Below, in pieces: positions 9,829-19,159 of a stretch of 64,000 nt of DNA. The notes beneath the pieces are model-generated. The model saw only the letters and a program-made list of their open reading frames with translations. It had not been told where the DNA came from and made no database searches. The stretch comes from Thiohalocapsa marina (GTDB lineage Bacteria > Pseudomonadota > Gammaproteobacteria > Chromatiales > Chromatiaceae). The position numbers and the translations under genes were made by a program. Each line of letters begins with the position of its first letter. Positions within the stretch are counted from its first letter, which is position 1. The stretch is taken from the NCBI RefSeq assembly GCF_008632335.1, contig NZ_VWXX01000012.1, positions 1 through 64,000 on the forward strand, in the 5' to 3' direction.

Positions 9829-12030
9829 TCATGCTCCGGGGGCGGATGCGGATTCCGGCTCGGATTCGGGGTCCGGCGCCGGCGTCGTCGGCACCTGGCA
9901 GGCGTCGAAGAAGCGGTAATGCGCGATGGCCTCGAGGATGCCCGCGGCATAGGGCCGTTCGGCGAAATAGATGCTTTCGGTGTCCGTGAGCTGGGACAGT
10001 TCCTCGTGATGGCGGTTGGCCACCACCACCGCCAGGGTGTTGCCGCGCATCATGTCCTCATCCGCGCCTGAGCCGCCGGCGGCCAGGCAGTGCTCCAGCG
10101 GGATGCCCCACTGGTCGGCGACGTAGCGCAAGGCCAGCCCCTTGGAGGCACGCACCGGCACCGCGTCCAGGAACTGGCCGAAGGACAGGTTCAGGTGCAC
10201 GCTGAGGTCCGCCTGGTGCAGGATACTGGAGATCTCCTCCAGGCTGGGGGCATGCGCCGGATCGATGTAGAAGCTGACCTTGTAGCGGCTCTGCTCGGTG
10301 TTCGGCTGGCGTTCGATGCCGGGCAGGTCGGTCAGCGCCTCGCGCACCCGACGCGGATGCCACAGGTAGTCGATGTGCCGGCTCCAGGCATAGTCGTAGG
10401 TGAGCTGGGGCGCGTAGTAGATCTCGGTGCCCAGCGCGGTGATCAGCACGTCCGGCCGCGGGATGCCGTAGCGGCGCATGATGGCCAGGGCGGAGTCCAG
10501 CCGGCGGCCGGTGGCGATGCCGAAGCTGCTGCACTTGCGGTTCTCGCGCACGATGCGGATGAAGTCCGCCAGCGAGTCCGGGTCGCCCAGCAGGTTCTGG
10601 TCCAGGTCGGTGAAGATGGCCCGGTCGTGATACAGCATCGGCCGGCGCGACAGCGGCGCCCGCGGTGGCGGTTCCACGGTCTCCAGCAGCGGGGTGATCG
10701 CCTCGATGTAGCTCTCGGCGTGCGCCGCCCAGGCGTAATGCCGCTTGACCCCGGCCAGGCCGTTCTTGGCCATGCGGCGCCATCCCGAGGCGTCGCTGAT
10801 GACCTTGAGCAGGGCCTTGGTGATGTCCTGTCGATCCAGCGGGTCGATCAGGATGCCGTTGTGGCAATGCTTGATGATGTCGATGGGGCCGCCATCCTCG
10901 GTGGCGACGATGGGCAGGCCGCTGGCGGCGGCCTCGATCAGGGTCAGGCCGAAGGGCTCGGTCAGGGCCGGGTTGATAAACACGCCGCGGGAGGCGGCGG
11001 CGATCTGGTACAGCACCGGTACCTCGTCGGCGCTGTGGTGCTTGGGGTAGGCCACCTGGCCGTAAAGGTCGTGGCTGTCGATCAGTAGCAGGATGTCGGT
11101 CAGCACCTGCTGCGGGCCGTTGTCCAGATCGCGGATGTCGTCGCGGTTGCCGGCGACGATGACCAGGTTGGCCGCCTGCCGCAGTTCGGGCGAGGCGCCG
11201 TAGGCCTCGATCAGCGCGGCGATGTTCTTGCGCTCGTCCGGCCGCGACAGGGCCAGGATGATCGGCCGCTTGGGGTGCTTGAGAAAGCGTTCCAGCTCTC
11301 GCTTGATCGGGGCCTTCTGTTCGTCGCCGGTGGGCGGGTGGAAGCGTTTCAGGTCGGTGCCCGGCGGGATCACCGACATGCGTTCGGGCTGGTAGTGGTC
11401 GTACAGCCCGTACTGCTCCTCGATCTCCTGCGTGGTGCTGGTCACCACCAGGCTGGCGGCCGCCAGGGTGTCCTCTTCGGCGTGGATGCGGCGGTCGATG
11501 TTGTAGCGCTCGTCGATGACCCGCTGGCTGATGCCCGAGGCCAGCAGCCGGCGCCGCTTGACCCGCCCAAGGGAATGCCCGGTGTGCACCAGCGGCACGC
11601 CCAGCTGGGCCGACAGCCGCGTGCCGACGTAGCCGGCGTCGGCGTAGTGGCTGTGGATCAGGCTCGGCAGCAGGTCGTCTTCGCGCAGGAAGCCGAGCAT
11701 GTTGTCGGAGAAGGCATCCAGCTCGTCCCAGAGCGCCTCCTTGGGCAGGTAGCCGGGCGGGCCGGCCTCGATGCGGACGATGCGCGCGCCATCGCCCAGG
11801 TCTTCCACCGGCCGGGCATAGTCGGGGCTGACGCCGGGGTCGTCCACCAGGCGGGTGAACAGGTCGACGCGCTGGACGTCGTCGCGGGCGGCCAGCGCAC
11901 GGGCGAGTTCCACCACGTAAAGCGTCTGGCCGCCGGTGTCGGGGTCGCGACCGAGTTCCAGGTTGTTGCCACGGATGAGGCCGTGGACGCTGATGAGGAC
12001 GATGTACAGGGGTCGGTCGTTGCCGATCAT
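9829..12030 (-). CDS. Sucrose-phosphate synthase with C-terminal phosphatase-like domain
   Basis: 733 residues. Residues 1-470 are a GT4 glycosyltransferase: HGLIRG and DTGGQTLYVVELA near the N-terminus (sucrose synthase/SPS hallmark), HSHYADAGYV, HTGHSLGR, and the EPFGLTLIE donor-binding motif. It makes sucrose 6-phosphate from a nucleotide-glucose and fructose 6-phosphate. Residues 480-715 are an S6PP-like HAD domain. Its first motif reads FTDLDQNLL (Asn in place of Thr of DxDxT) and its last reads GGSGADEDMM where active enzymes have GDSGND, so it is probably not catalytic, as in plant SPS. The tail after 715 is a Pro/Glu-rich linker. The separate phosphatase gene follows immediately. Confidence 0.94.
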   Translation of the reverse strand: MIGNDRPLYIVLISVHGLIRGNNLELGRDPDTGGQTLYVVELARALAARDDVQRVDLFTRLVDDPGVSPDYARPVEDLGDGARIVRIEAGPPGYLPKEALWDELDAFSDNMLGFLREDDLLPSLIHSHYADAGYVGTRLSAQLGVPLVHTGHSLGRVKRRRLLASGISQRVIDERYNIDRRIHAEEDTLAAASLVVTSTTQEIEEQYGLYDHYQPERMSVIPPGTDLKRFHPPTGDEQKAPIKRELERFLKHPKRPIILALSRPDERKNIAALIEAYGASPELRQAANLVIVAGNRDDIRDLDNGPQQVLTDILLLIDSHDLYGQVAYPKHHSADEVPVLYQIAAASRGVFINPALTEPFGLTLIEAAASGLPIVATEDGGPIDIIKHCHNGILIDPLDRQDITKALLKVISDASGWRRMAKNGLAGVKRHYAWAAHAESYIEAITPLLETVEPPPRAPLSRRPMLYHDRAIFTDLDQNLLGDPDSLADFIRIVRENRKCSSFGIATGRRLDSALAIMRRYGIPRPDVLITALGTEIYYAPQLTYDYAWSRHIDYLWHPRRVREALTDLPGIERQPNTEQSRYKVSFYIDPAHAPSLEEISSILHQADLSVHLNLSFGQFLDAVPVRASKGLALRYVADQWGIPLEHCLAAGGSGADEDMMRGNTLAVVVANRHHEELSQLTDTESIYFAERPYAAGILEAIAHYRFFDACQVPTTPAPDPESEPESASAPGA

Positions 12031-12118
12031 GGTGCCGCCACGGGGTTTGGGCCTACGGCTAGACTACACGCTGTCGGCGGACGGCTCCAGTGGGGCATCC
12101 GGCCGCTGCCCGGGGTGG

Positions 12119-13798
12119 TCAATCGGCGTTTTGTTCCGCAGCGCCGAGCATCTCGGCGGCGTGGGCGCGGGTGGTGGCGGTGATCTCGGTGCCGCCGAGC
12201 ATGCGAGCGATCTCGTCGATGCGCGCATCCGCGGCCAGCGCATCGATGTCGGTGAAGGTCTGGCCGTCGACGGCCTGCTTGCGTACCTTCATCTGCCGGT
12301 GCGCCTGGGCGGCCACCTGTGGCAGGTGGGTGACGCACAGAACCTGGCGTGCATCGCCGAGCCGGCGCAGCAGGCGACCGACGATCTCGGCGACGCCGCC
12401 GCCGATGCCGACGTCCACCTCGTCGAAGACCAGGGTCGGGATGCGGCCGATCTCCGCCGTGGCCACCTGGATGGCCAGGCTGATGCGCGACAGTTCGCCG
12501 CCGGACGCGACCTTGGCCAGCGGCTGCAGCGGCTGGCCCGGGTTGGCGCTGACCTGGAACGCGATGCTGTCCAGGCCGCCGGCGCCGATGTGCTCGGCGT
12601 CGCCGCTGGCGACCTCCACGGCGAAGCGCCCGCCGACCATGCCCAGCGCCTGCATGGCGGCGGTGACGGTGGCGCCGAGCCGCTCGGCGGCGCCCCGGCG
12701 CGCGACGCTCAGGGCCTTGGCACGGTCCAGCAGCGCGGTGCGGGCGGCGTCGCGCTGTTGCTGCAGGTCCCCCAGGGACTGGTCCGCCTGCTCCAGTTGG
12801 TCGAGTTCGGTGCGGCGCGTGTCCAGCGCCTCTCCCAGCGTCTGCGGCGTGATGCGATACTTGCGCGCCAGCTCGTGGATGCGGCTCAGGCGCGATTCGA
12901 CCTCCGCCAGCCGGGCAGGGTCCATGTCCAGGTCATCGAGATACTGACGCAGGTTGGCGGCGGCCTCTTCCACCTGCACCAGGGCGCCGTCGAGCAGGTC
13001 CCGCGAGTCGCCCAGGCGTGGTTCGATGTCCAGCAGGGCCTCCAGCTCGCCGCCGGCGTGGCCGAGCTGGTCGCGCACGGCGCCGTCGCTGGCGTAGAGC
13101 TGCTCCACCAGGGCCCCGACGGTCTCCTGCAGACGGCCCAGGTTGGCCAGCCGGCGCTGTTCCGCGTCCAGTTGCTCCAGTTCGCCGTCGGCCAGTGCCA
13201 ATCCGTCGAGTTCCTCCACCTGGAAGCGCAGCAACTCCAGGCGCGCGGCGCGTTCGTCCCGGGCGGCGGTCAGTCGCTGCCAGCGGCTGTCCAGGTCACG
13301 GAAGCGCTGGTACAGCTCGGCGACCTCCGCGGCCGTGGCCTGGTGCCCGCCGTAACCGTCGAGCAGGGCGCGCTGGGCCGCTGGGCGCAGCAATGACTGG
13401 TGCGCATGCTGGCCATGGATGTCCACCAGCAGGTCGCCGAGTTCGCGCAATTGGGCGCCGCTGGCGGCCTGGCCGTTGATGAAGCCGCGGGCGCGGCCGC
13501 CGCGCACCAGGACCCGGCGGATCAGGCACTCGTCGCCGTCGTCCAGGGCCTGTTTCGCCAGCCAGGCGCGGGCCTCCGGACAGCCGCCGAGGTCGAAGCC
13601 GGCGCTCACCTCGGCACGGTCACTGCCGTTGCGGATCATGCCTGCGTCCGCTTTGTCGCCCAGGGTCAGGCCGAGGGCGTCGATGAGGATGGACTTGCCC
13701 GCGCCGGTCTCGCCGGTGAGGGCGGTCATGCCGCTGCCGAAGTCCAGCTCCAGCCGGCTGACGATGACCAGGTCGTGGATGACGATGTGGGTCAGCAT
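12119..13798 (-). CDS. recN: DNA repair protein RecN
   Basis: 559 residues, normal for RecN, an SMC-like ATPase of double-strand break repair. The N-terminal Walker A GETGAGKSILIDAL lies near residue 30. A long Glu/Leu/Arg-rich coiled coil occupies roughly 150-370, broken by a hinge. The C-terminal half has the signature VASGGELSRISLAIQV and Walker B TLVFDEVDVGIGGGVAE, then VTHLPQVAAQAH. The start ATG at 13798 overlaps the NAD kinase stop by 7 bp (ATGCTGA), so the two are translationally coupled. recN beside nadK and the hrcA/grpE group is a common gammaproteobacterial neighbourhood. Confidence 0.97.
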   Translation of the reverse strand: MLTHIVIHDLVIVSRLELDFGSGMTALTGETGAGKSILIDALGLTLGDKADAGMIRNGSDRAEVSAGFDLGGCPEARAWLAKQALDDGDECLIRRVLVRGGRARGFINGQAASGAQLRELGDLLVDIHGQHAHQSLLRPAAQRALLDGYGGHQATAAEVAELYQRFRDLDSRWQRLTAARDERAARLELLRFQVEELDGLALADGELEQLDAEQRRLANLGRLQETVGALVEQLYASDGAVRDQLGHAGGELEALLDIEPRLGDSRDLLDGALVQVEEAAANLRQYLDDLDMDPARLAEVESRLSRIHELARKYRITPQTLGEALDTRRTELDQLEQADQSLGDLQQQRDAARTALLDRAKALSVARRGAAERLGATVTAAMQALGMVGGRFAVEVASGDAEHIGAGGLDSIAFQVSANPGQPLQPLAKVASGGELSRISLAIQVATAEIGRIPTLVFDEVDVGIGGGVAEIVGRLLRRLGDARQVLCVTHLPQVAAQAHRQMKVRKQAVDGQTFTDIDALAADARIDEIARMLGGTEITATTRAHAAEMLGAAEQNAD

Positions 13799-14667
13799 GG
13801 CACACCTGCCCGGATGTGTCCGCCCCAGCCGAGCTTGGCCCGCAGGATGGCGTAGTGGTCGTGCCCGCGCGGGTGCAGCAGGCGCAGTCGGTGGGCACTG
13901 CGCTCGATCCGTACCGGCGCGCCGGGGATCAGCGGCAGGTCGAGCTGGCCATCGCAGGTGACCCGTACCTGCTCCAGGTCGTCGCCGCAGATGCGGATTT
14001 CGATGTGGCTGTCGCCGGCCACCACCAGCGGGCGGTTGCTCAGGGTGTGCGGACAGATCGGCACCAGCACCAGGGCGTCGATGCGCGGATGGATCAGCGG
14101 CCCGCCGCCGGACAGGGCGTAGGCGGTGGAGCCGGTGGGGGTGGAGATGATGAGCCCGTCGGAGCGCTGGGCGTTGACGAAGCGGCCATCGATGTAGGTC
14201 TCGAACTCGATCATGCGCACCGTGTTCCACTTGTGGATCACGACATCGTTCACGGCGCGGCCGCGGGCGCCCTCGATGCGGGCATCCAGCACGCTGCGGT
14301 CGTCCACCTCGAACTCGCCGTCGAGGATGCGGTCGAGGCCGTGCTCCAGGTCACTGGGGGACACGTCCACCAGGAAGCCCAGGCGGCCGAGGTTGATGCC
14401 CACCAGCGGGATCTGTTGCGCTGAGATCTCGCGGGCGGCGTGCAGCAGGGTGCCGTCGCCGCCGACCACCACCACCAGGTCGCAGTGGTGTCCCAGTTGT
14501 GACAAGGGCACGCCCGGGGCCGCGTTCAGTGCGGCGGCGAGCTGCTGTTCGAGACGGACGGCGATGGCGCGTCGGTGCAGATGGCCGACGAGTCGCTGGA
14601 TGGTCGCCCTGGTGGGCGGATCATCGTGCTGCTTGCCGACGATGCCGAGGGTCTGAAACGTTGCCAT
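13792..14667 (-). CDS. nadK: NAD kinase
   Basis: 291 residues. It phosphorylates NAD to NADP with ATP. The family motif GGDGTLL is at about 69-75, followed by GINLGRLGFL and, in the C-terminal half, NDVVIHK and the STPTGSTAYALSGGGP loop, which forms the NAD site. The ATG at 14667 is chosen because family similarity starts there (TLGIVGK); the upstream 84 bp of open frame are unrelated. The upstream 341-bp gap, shared with the divergent hrcA, must hold the promoter. Confidence 0.96.
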   Translation of the reverse strand: MATFQTLGIVGKQHDDPPTRATIQRLVGHLHRRAIAVRLEQQLAAALNAAPGVPLSQLGHHCDLVVVVGGDGTLLHAAREISAQQIPLVGINLGRLGFLVDVSPSDLEHGLDRILDGEFEVDDRSVLDARIEGARGRAVNDVVIHKWNTVRMIEFETYIDGRFVNAQRSDGLIISTPTGSTAYALSGGGPLIHPRIDALVLVPICPHTLSNRPLVVAGDSHIEIRICGDDLEQVRVTCDGQLDLPLIPGAPVRIERSAHRLRLLHPRGHDHYAILRAKLGWGGHIRAGVPC

Positions 14668-14799
14668 GGGGTCGCGACGGAGAACCGCTGTCACCGGAGT
14701 TGGAACGGGATGATGCAGCGAAACGGTAGCACGCACCCGGCGCGGCGCCAACAGTCCGGCCGCCGGGACGGCCGGCAGACGCGGTGGCGGGCGCCTGCC

Positions 14800-14877
14800 C
14801 CGGATGTCTGACTCGGATGTCTGACTCGGATGTCTGACTCGGACGTCTGCTTCGGACGTTTGGCTCGGATGTCCGGC
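14800..14877. repeat. 13-bp tandem repeat, six units
   Basis: Six consecutive 13-mers with consensus TCGGATGTCTGAC. Units 2 and 3 are identical, units 4-6 drift in a few positions. Non-coding, about 35 bp upstream of the hrcA promoter -35 element. Confidence 0.9.
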
Positions 14878-14911
14878 CCGGCTGCCGGCCCGAAGGCCTG
14901 ACTCCGAGTGC

Positions 14912-14940
14912 TTGACAGATAAGGCCGCACACCCTAGATT
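14912..14940 (+). promoter_or_regulatory. Sigma-70-type promoter of hrcA
   Basis: The -35 element TTGACA (14912-14917) is perfect. A 17-bp spacer leads to TAGATT (14935-14940). The predicted start point falls just before or inside the CIRCE operator, the usual geometry for HrcA repression. Confidence 0.75.
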
Positions 14941-14947
14941 GCCGATG

Positions 14948-14974
14948 TTAGCACTCCCATGACCCGAGTGCTAA
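14948..14974 (+). promoter_or_regulatory. CIRCE operator (HrcA binding site)
   Basis: A perfect inverted repeat TTAGCACTC (14948-14956), nine-base spacer, GAGTGCTAA (14966-14974), identical to the CIRCE consensus. It sits 34 bp before hrcA and overlaps the predicted transcription start, so HrcA probably represses its own operon. Confidence 0.97.
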
Positions 14975-15008
14975 TCTTCACCTGACAGGCCTGTTTGCAT
15001 AGACTGAC

Positions 15009-16100
15009 GTGAGCGGCAACTTTACACCCGGCGACACGCCCGTCCCGCTGAAGGACGGCGGCGAGATCAGCGAGCGTGCGCTGCATTTTCTCAAGGCGCT
15101 GATCGAGCGCCACATCCGCGACGGTCAGCCGGTCGGCTCGCGGACACTGGCCAAGGACGCCGGCCTGGACCTGAGTCCGGCCACCGTGCGCAACGTGATG
15201 GCGGACCTGGAGGACATGGGGCTGGTGTCGTCGCCGCATACCTCTGCCGGACGGGTGCCGACGGTCTCCGGCTATCGGCTGTTCATCGACAGCCTGCTCA
15301 CGGTGTCGCCGCTGGCGGAGACGGATGTGGCCGCCCTGCGGTCGAGTTTCGTCACGACCGAGGATGCCCCGGGCAATCCCAAGGGTCTGGTGGAGACCGC
15401 TTCCCGGCTGCTGTCGGGGGTGACCCACCTGGCGGGCCTGGTGATGGTGCCGCGGCACGAGCGCGAGGTGTTTCGGCAGATCGAGTTCGTTGCGTTGTCA
15501 GGCACCCGGGTGCTGGCGATCCTGGTCACCAGCGAGGGCGAGGTGCACAACCGTGTCATCCTGACCGAAAAGCCCTGTCCGCCGGCACGCCTGGTGCAGG
15601 CTGGCAACCTGCTCACCGAGATGTTCACCGGGCGCGACATGCGCGAGGTTCGTCGACGGCTGATGGATGATCTGAAGCGCACGCATCGCAACCTGGACGA
15701 GCTGATGATGCGCGCGCTGTCGATGGCACAGCAGGTGGTGGAGTCCGCCGAGCACAAGGACGATCTGCTCATTGCCGGGCAGACCAACCTGATGGAGTTC
15801 GAGGAGCTGGCCAGCATCGAGCGGCTGCGCTCGCTGTTCGACGCCTTCAACGAGAAGCGCCAGATCCTGGACCTGCTGGACCGCTGCATCGCCGCCGACG
15901 GCGTGCAGATCTTCGTTGGCTACGAGTCCGGTTACGCCCTGCTCGACAACTGCAGCCTGGTGACCACGACCTACCGGGTCGAGGACCAGGTGCTCGGGGT
16001 GCTGGGCGTGATCGGCCCGACGCGCATGGACTACCAACGTGTGATTCCGGTGGTCGACGTCACGGCAAAGCTGCTGGCGGCGGCCCTGAGGCAACAGTAA
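15009..16100 (+). CDS. hrcA: Heat-inducible transcription repressor HrcA
   Basis: 363 residues from a GTG start, close to the family norm of about 345. The N-terminal winged helix (about residues 20-95) contains VGSRTLAKDAGLDLSPATVRNVMADLEDMGL. A GAF-like ligand/dimer domain follows, with the characteristic C-terminal stretch FVGYESG, CSLVTTTYRV and GVIGPTRMDYQRVI. HrcA binds CIRCE operators and is kept active by GroE. A perfect CIRCE lies directly upstream, and grpE, dnaK and dnaJ follow. No strong ribosome site precedes the GTG, but no other start preserves the N-terminal domain. Confidence 0.97.
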   Translation: MSGNFTPGDTPVPLKDGGEISERALHFLKALIERHIRDGQPVGSRTLAKDAGLDLSPATVRNVMADLEDMGLVSSPHTSAGRVPTVSGYRLFIDSLLTVSPLAETDVAALRSSFVTTEDAPGNPKGLVETASRLLSGVTHLAGLVMVPRHEREVFRQIEFVALSGTRVLAILVTSEGEVHNRVILTEKPCPPARLVQAGNLLTEMFTGRDMREVRRRLMDDLKRTHRNLDELMMRALSMAQQVVESAEHKDDLLIAGQTNLMEFEELASIERLRSLFDAFNEKRQILDLLDRCIAADGVQIFVGYESGYALLDNCSLVTTTYRVEDQVLGVLGVIGPTRMDYQRVIPVVDVTAKLLAAALRQQ

Positions 16101-16170
16101 ATTCACCGACTGAGCACGCGGCAGGGCCCGACGCCGACGGTGCTCGGGCGCTCCGCGGAAGAGGTTAGCG

Positions 16171-16815
16171 ATGGCAACAGATCAGAGAGCGATGAACGAA
16201 CAGGCCGAGTCGGCGGAGAACGCCGCCGCCGCGGAGCAGCCGGTGGAGGACGCCGCCGCCGATGTCCGTGATGCCTCGGCGGATGCGCCCCAGGACGGCC
16301 CGGCGGATGCGCCCCAGGACGGTCCGGCGGATGCCGCCGAGCTGACCGTCCTGCTGGAAGACGCCCGGGCCAAGGTGGACCAGAGCCAGGATCAGCTGCT
16401 GCGCACCCGCGCCGAGATGGAGAACATGAAGCGCCGTCAGGCCAAGGAGCTGGAGAACGCGCACAAGTTCGCGCTGGAGGGCTTTGTCAAGGAGCTGCTG
16501 CCGGTGCGCGACAGCCTGGAGCTGGGGTTGGCGGCGGCGCAGGAGTCCGAAGGCGATGTGGCCCAGCTGCTGAGCAAGCTGCTGGAGGGCACCGAGCTGA
16601 CGCTGAAGCAGCTGGGCGACGTCATGGGCAAGTTCGGCATCGAGCGGGTGCATCCCGACGGCGAGCCGTTCAACCCCGAGTACCATCAGGCCATGTCCAT
16701 GCAGCCGCGCGCGGACCTGCCGCCGAACACCGTGACGGCGGTGATCCAGAGCGGCTACCTGCTCAACGGCCGCCTGGTGCGACCGGCCCTGGTGATGGTT
16801 TCCCGGCAAGACTGA
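16171..16815 (+). CDS. grpE: Nucleotide exchange factor GrpE
   Basis: 214 residues. GrpE releases ADP from DnaK. The N-terminal 55 residues are acidic and Ala-rich and include a recent 24-bp duplication (16279-16302 and 16303-16326), which gives ADAPQDGP twice. A coiled-coil helix (about 60-130, with LLRTRAEMENMKRR) and the C-terminal beta domain (GEPFNPEYHQAM, GYLLNGRLVRPALVMVS) complete the fold. It starts 70 bp after hrcA with GAAGAGG upstream, probably in the same transcript. Confidence 0.97.
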   Translation: MATDQRAMNEQAESAENAAAAEQPVEDAAADVRDASADAPQDGPADAPQDGPADAAELTVLLEDARAKVDQSQDQLLRTRAEMENMKRRQAKELENAHKFALEGFVKELLPVRDSLELGLAAAQESEGDVAQLLSKLLEGTELTLKQLGDVMGKFGIERVHPDGEPFNPEYHQAMSMQPRADLPPNTVTAVIQSGYLLNGRLVRPALVMVSRQD

Positions 16816-16910
16816 GGTCAGAACACGGCCAGGCTACGGCAGGACCAGGGCGGCACCGGGACAGGCTGGACGCCCCGGCCGCCAGCGGCGATCCGCGCGG
16901 AGACAGAAGG

Positions 16911-16939
16911 CTTGAGAATCCAAAGGTTTTGCCCCATGT
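16911..16939 (+). promoter_or_regulatory. Sigma-32 (RpoH)-type heat-shock promoter before dnaK
   Basis: CTTGAGA (16911-16917), 14-bp spacer, CCCCATGT (16932-16939). This matches the known RpoH consensus (CTTGAAA, 13-15 bp, CCCCATNT) at all but one position of the -35 part. It lies 80 bp before dnaK. The -10 part overlaps a 7-bp inverted repeat TTGCCCC/GGGGCAA (16929-16935 and 16942-16948). Confidence 0.8.
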
Positions 16940-17018
16940 CCGGGGCAATTTGATCACGGATTCGCAGCCCGCCGGATTCGACCGGACAGATTGAACACGA
17001 ATTCATCGGAGACAACAC

Positions 17019-18974
17019 ATGGGAAAGATTATCGGCATCGACCTCGGCACCACCAACTCCTGCGTCGCAGTGATGGAAGGCGAAAAGCCGAAGGTCATCG
17101 AGAACGCCGAGGGTGATCGCACCACCCCCAGCATCGTCGCCTTCGGCAGCGATGGCGAGGTGCTGGTCGGCCAGTCGGCCAAGCGCCAGGCGGTGACCAA
17201 CCCCACCAACACCCTGTTCGCCATCAAGCGCCTGATCGGCCGCCGGTTCGAGGACCAGGTGGTCGGCAAGGACAAGGACATGGTGCCCTACAAGATCGTC
17301 AAGGCCGACAACGGCGATGCCTGGGTCGAGGTCAACGGCAAGAAGATGGCCCCGCCAGAGGTCTCGGCGAAGGTGCTGCAGAAGATGAAGAAGACCGCTG
17401 AGGACTATCTCGGCGAGACGGTCACCGAGGCAGTCATCACGGTACCGGCCTATTTCAACGACTCCCAGCGCCAGGCCACCAAGGACGCCGGTCGCATTGC
17501 CGGTCTCGAGGTCAAGCGCATCATCAACGAGCCGACCGCGGCCGCGCTGGCCTACGGCATGGACAAGCGTCGCGGCGATCAGAAGATCGCGGTCTACGAT
17601 CTGGGCGGCGGCACCTTTGACATCTCCATCATCGAGATCGCCGAGATCGAGGGCGAGCACCAGTTCGAGGTGCTCTCGACCAACGGTGACACCTTCCTGG
17701 GTGGCGAGGACTTCGACCTTCGCATCATCGAGTTCCTGGCCTCGGAGTTCAAGAAGGACCAGGGCGTGGATCTGCACAACGATCCGCTGGCGCTGCAACG
17801 TCTGAAGGAGGCCGCCGAGAAGGCCAAGATCGAGCTCAGCTCCAGCCAGCAGACCGACATCAACCTGCCCTATATCACCGCCGATCAGACGGGACCCAAG
17901 CATCTCAACATCAAGCTGACCCGCGCCAAGCTGGAGTCGCTGGTGGAAGACCTGATCGATCGCACCATCGACCCCTGCCGGGTCGCGCTCAAGGACGCGG
18001 GCCTGGGCGCCGGCGAGATCGACGAGGTCATCCTGGTGGGTGGCCAGACGCGCATGCCCAAGGTGCAGGCCAAGGCTGAGGAGTTCTTCGGCAAGGCGCC
18101 GCGCAAGGACGTCAACCCGGACGAGGCCGTGGCCATTGGCGCGAGCATCCAGGGTGGTGTGCTGGGCGGCGCGGTCAAGGACGTGTTGCTGCTGGATGTG
18201 ACCCCATTGTCGCTCGGCATCGAGACCCTCGGCGGCATCATGACCAAGCTGATCGAGAAGAACACCACCATCCCGACCTCGGCGAGCCAGACCTTCTCGA
18301 CCGCGGACGACAACCAGACGGCCGTGACCGTGCATGTCCTGCAGGGCGAGCGCGAGCGCGCGGTCGACAACAAGTCGCTGGGTCGCTTTGATCTGGCCGA
18401 CATCCCGCCGGCACCGCGTGGCGTGCCCCAGATCGAGGTCAAGTTCGACATCGACGCCAACGGCATCCTGAATGTCTCGGCCAAGGACAAGGCAACCGGC
18501 AAGGAGCAGTCCATCGTCATCAAGGCCAGCTCCGGCCTGTCGGATGACGAGATCGATCGCATGGTCAAGGACGCCGAGGCCCACGCCGACGAGGACCGCA
18601 AGTTCCACGAGCTGGTGGCCGCCCGCAACCAGGCGGACAGCCTGATCCACGCCACCCGCAAGTCCGTCGAGCAGCTCGGCGAGGACAAGCTGGAGGCGGG
18701 CGAGAAAGACGCCATCGAAAGCGCCATCAAGGACCTGGAAGAGGCCATGAAGGGCGAGGACAAGGACCGCATCGAGTCCCTGAGCAAGACCCTGGGCGAG
18801 GCCTCGGCCAAGATGGCCGAGCGACTCTACTCCCAGGGCCAGCAGGGCGGTGGCGACGCCCCTGGCGGCGCTGCCGGGGGTGCGGGCGCCGGCGGCGCAG
18901 GCGCAGGATCCAGCTCCGGCGCCGACGACGTGGTGGATGCGGAGTTCGAAGAGGTCAAGGACGACAAGAAGTGA
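17019..18974 (+). CDS. dnaK: Chaperone DnaK (Hsp70)
   Basis: 651 residues. The ATPase domain opens with [14 protein letters not shown] and contains the phosphate loops [13 protein letters not shown] (near residue 193) and [10 protein letters not shown] (near 340). The substrate-binding domain begins near 390 ([13 protein letters not shown]), and the C-terminal lid ends in a Gly/Ala-rich linker and the conserved acidic tail [14 protein letters not shown]. It refolds proteins with DnaJ and GrpE. The gene is preceded by its own heat-shock-type promoter, in addition to readthrough from hrcA-grpE. Confidence 0.99.
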   Translation: MGKIIGIDLGTTNSCVAVMEGEKPKVIENAEGDRTTPSIVAFGSDGEVLVGQSAKRQAVTNPTNTLFAIKRLIGRRFEDQVVGKDKDMVPYKIVKADNGDAWVEVNGKKMAPPEVSAKVLQKMKKTAEDYLGETVTEAVITVPAYFNDSQRQATKDAGRIAGLEVKRIINEPTAAALAYGMDKRRGDQKIAVYDLGGGTFDISIIEIAEIEGEHQFEVLSTNGDTFLGGEDFDLRIIEFLASEFKKDQGVDLHNDPLALQRLKEAAEKAKIELSSSQQTDINLPYITADQTGPKHLNIKLTRAKLESLVEDLIDRTIDPCRVALKDAGLGAGEIDEVILVGGQTRMPKVQAKAEEFFGKAPRKDVNPDEAVAIGASIQGGVLGGAVKDVLLLDVTPLSLGIETLGGIMTKLIEKNTTIPTSASQTFSTADDNQTAVTVHVLQGERERAVDNKSLGRFDLADIPPAPRGVPQIEVKFDIDANGILNVSAKDKATGKEQSIVIKASSGLSDDEIDRMVKDAEAHADEDRKFHELVAARNQADSLIHATRKSVEQLGEDKLEAGEKDAIESAIKDLEEAMKGEDKDRIESLSKTLGEASAKMAERLYSQGQQGGGDAPGGAAGGAGAGGAGAGSSSGADDVVDAEFEEVKDDKK

Positions 18975-18983
18975 GCCGCCACT

Positions 18984-19098
18984 GCCACCCCCGGCGGGTG
19001 GCTGTCAGGCTCGCGTTTCGCGAGCATTGCCGATGAGCGGCGAGATCCGCTCATCGGCCAGGTTCATCATAGTGGCGCCGGCATCGTCCGGCGCCACT
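18984..19098 (+). other. Four consecutive hairpins in the dnaK-dnaJ gap
   Basis: Four perfect inverted repeats follow one another: GCCACCC/GGGTGGC (18984-19002), GCTCGCG/CGCGAGC (19009-19025), a 12-bp stem GCCGATGAGCGG with 6-nt loop (19029-19058) and a 10-bp stem AGTGGCGCCG with 8-nt loop (19071-19098). None has a T-tract, so they are not standard terminators. They could stabilise the dnaK message, be processed, or partly uncouple dnaJ. Confidence 0.8.
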
Positions 19099-19159
19099 GC
19101 GTTCAACGGCAGTTGTCGGGCCGGTAACGAGTGACCGCCTGCCGGAGGCTGAAGGATCC

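Larger units (their letters stand above)
14668..15008. other. Intergenic region between divergent nadK and hrcA
   Basis: 341 bp with no gene. From left to right it holds the presumed nadK promoter side, a 13-bp tandem repeat (14800-14877), a sigma-70-type promoter (14912-14940) and a CIRCE operator (14948-14974), the last two directed to hrcA. Confidence 0.8.

Noticed and set aside
14800-14877. A CRISPR-like array from the short direct repeats here and at 1988-2029 or 52613-52672
   Set aside because: Units of 7-13 bp are adjacent with no spacers, and there are no cas genes.
16818-18650. A 610-codon minus-strand frame opposite dnaK
   Set aside because: Known type of dnaK antisense open frame; no independent start signal or motif.
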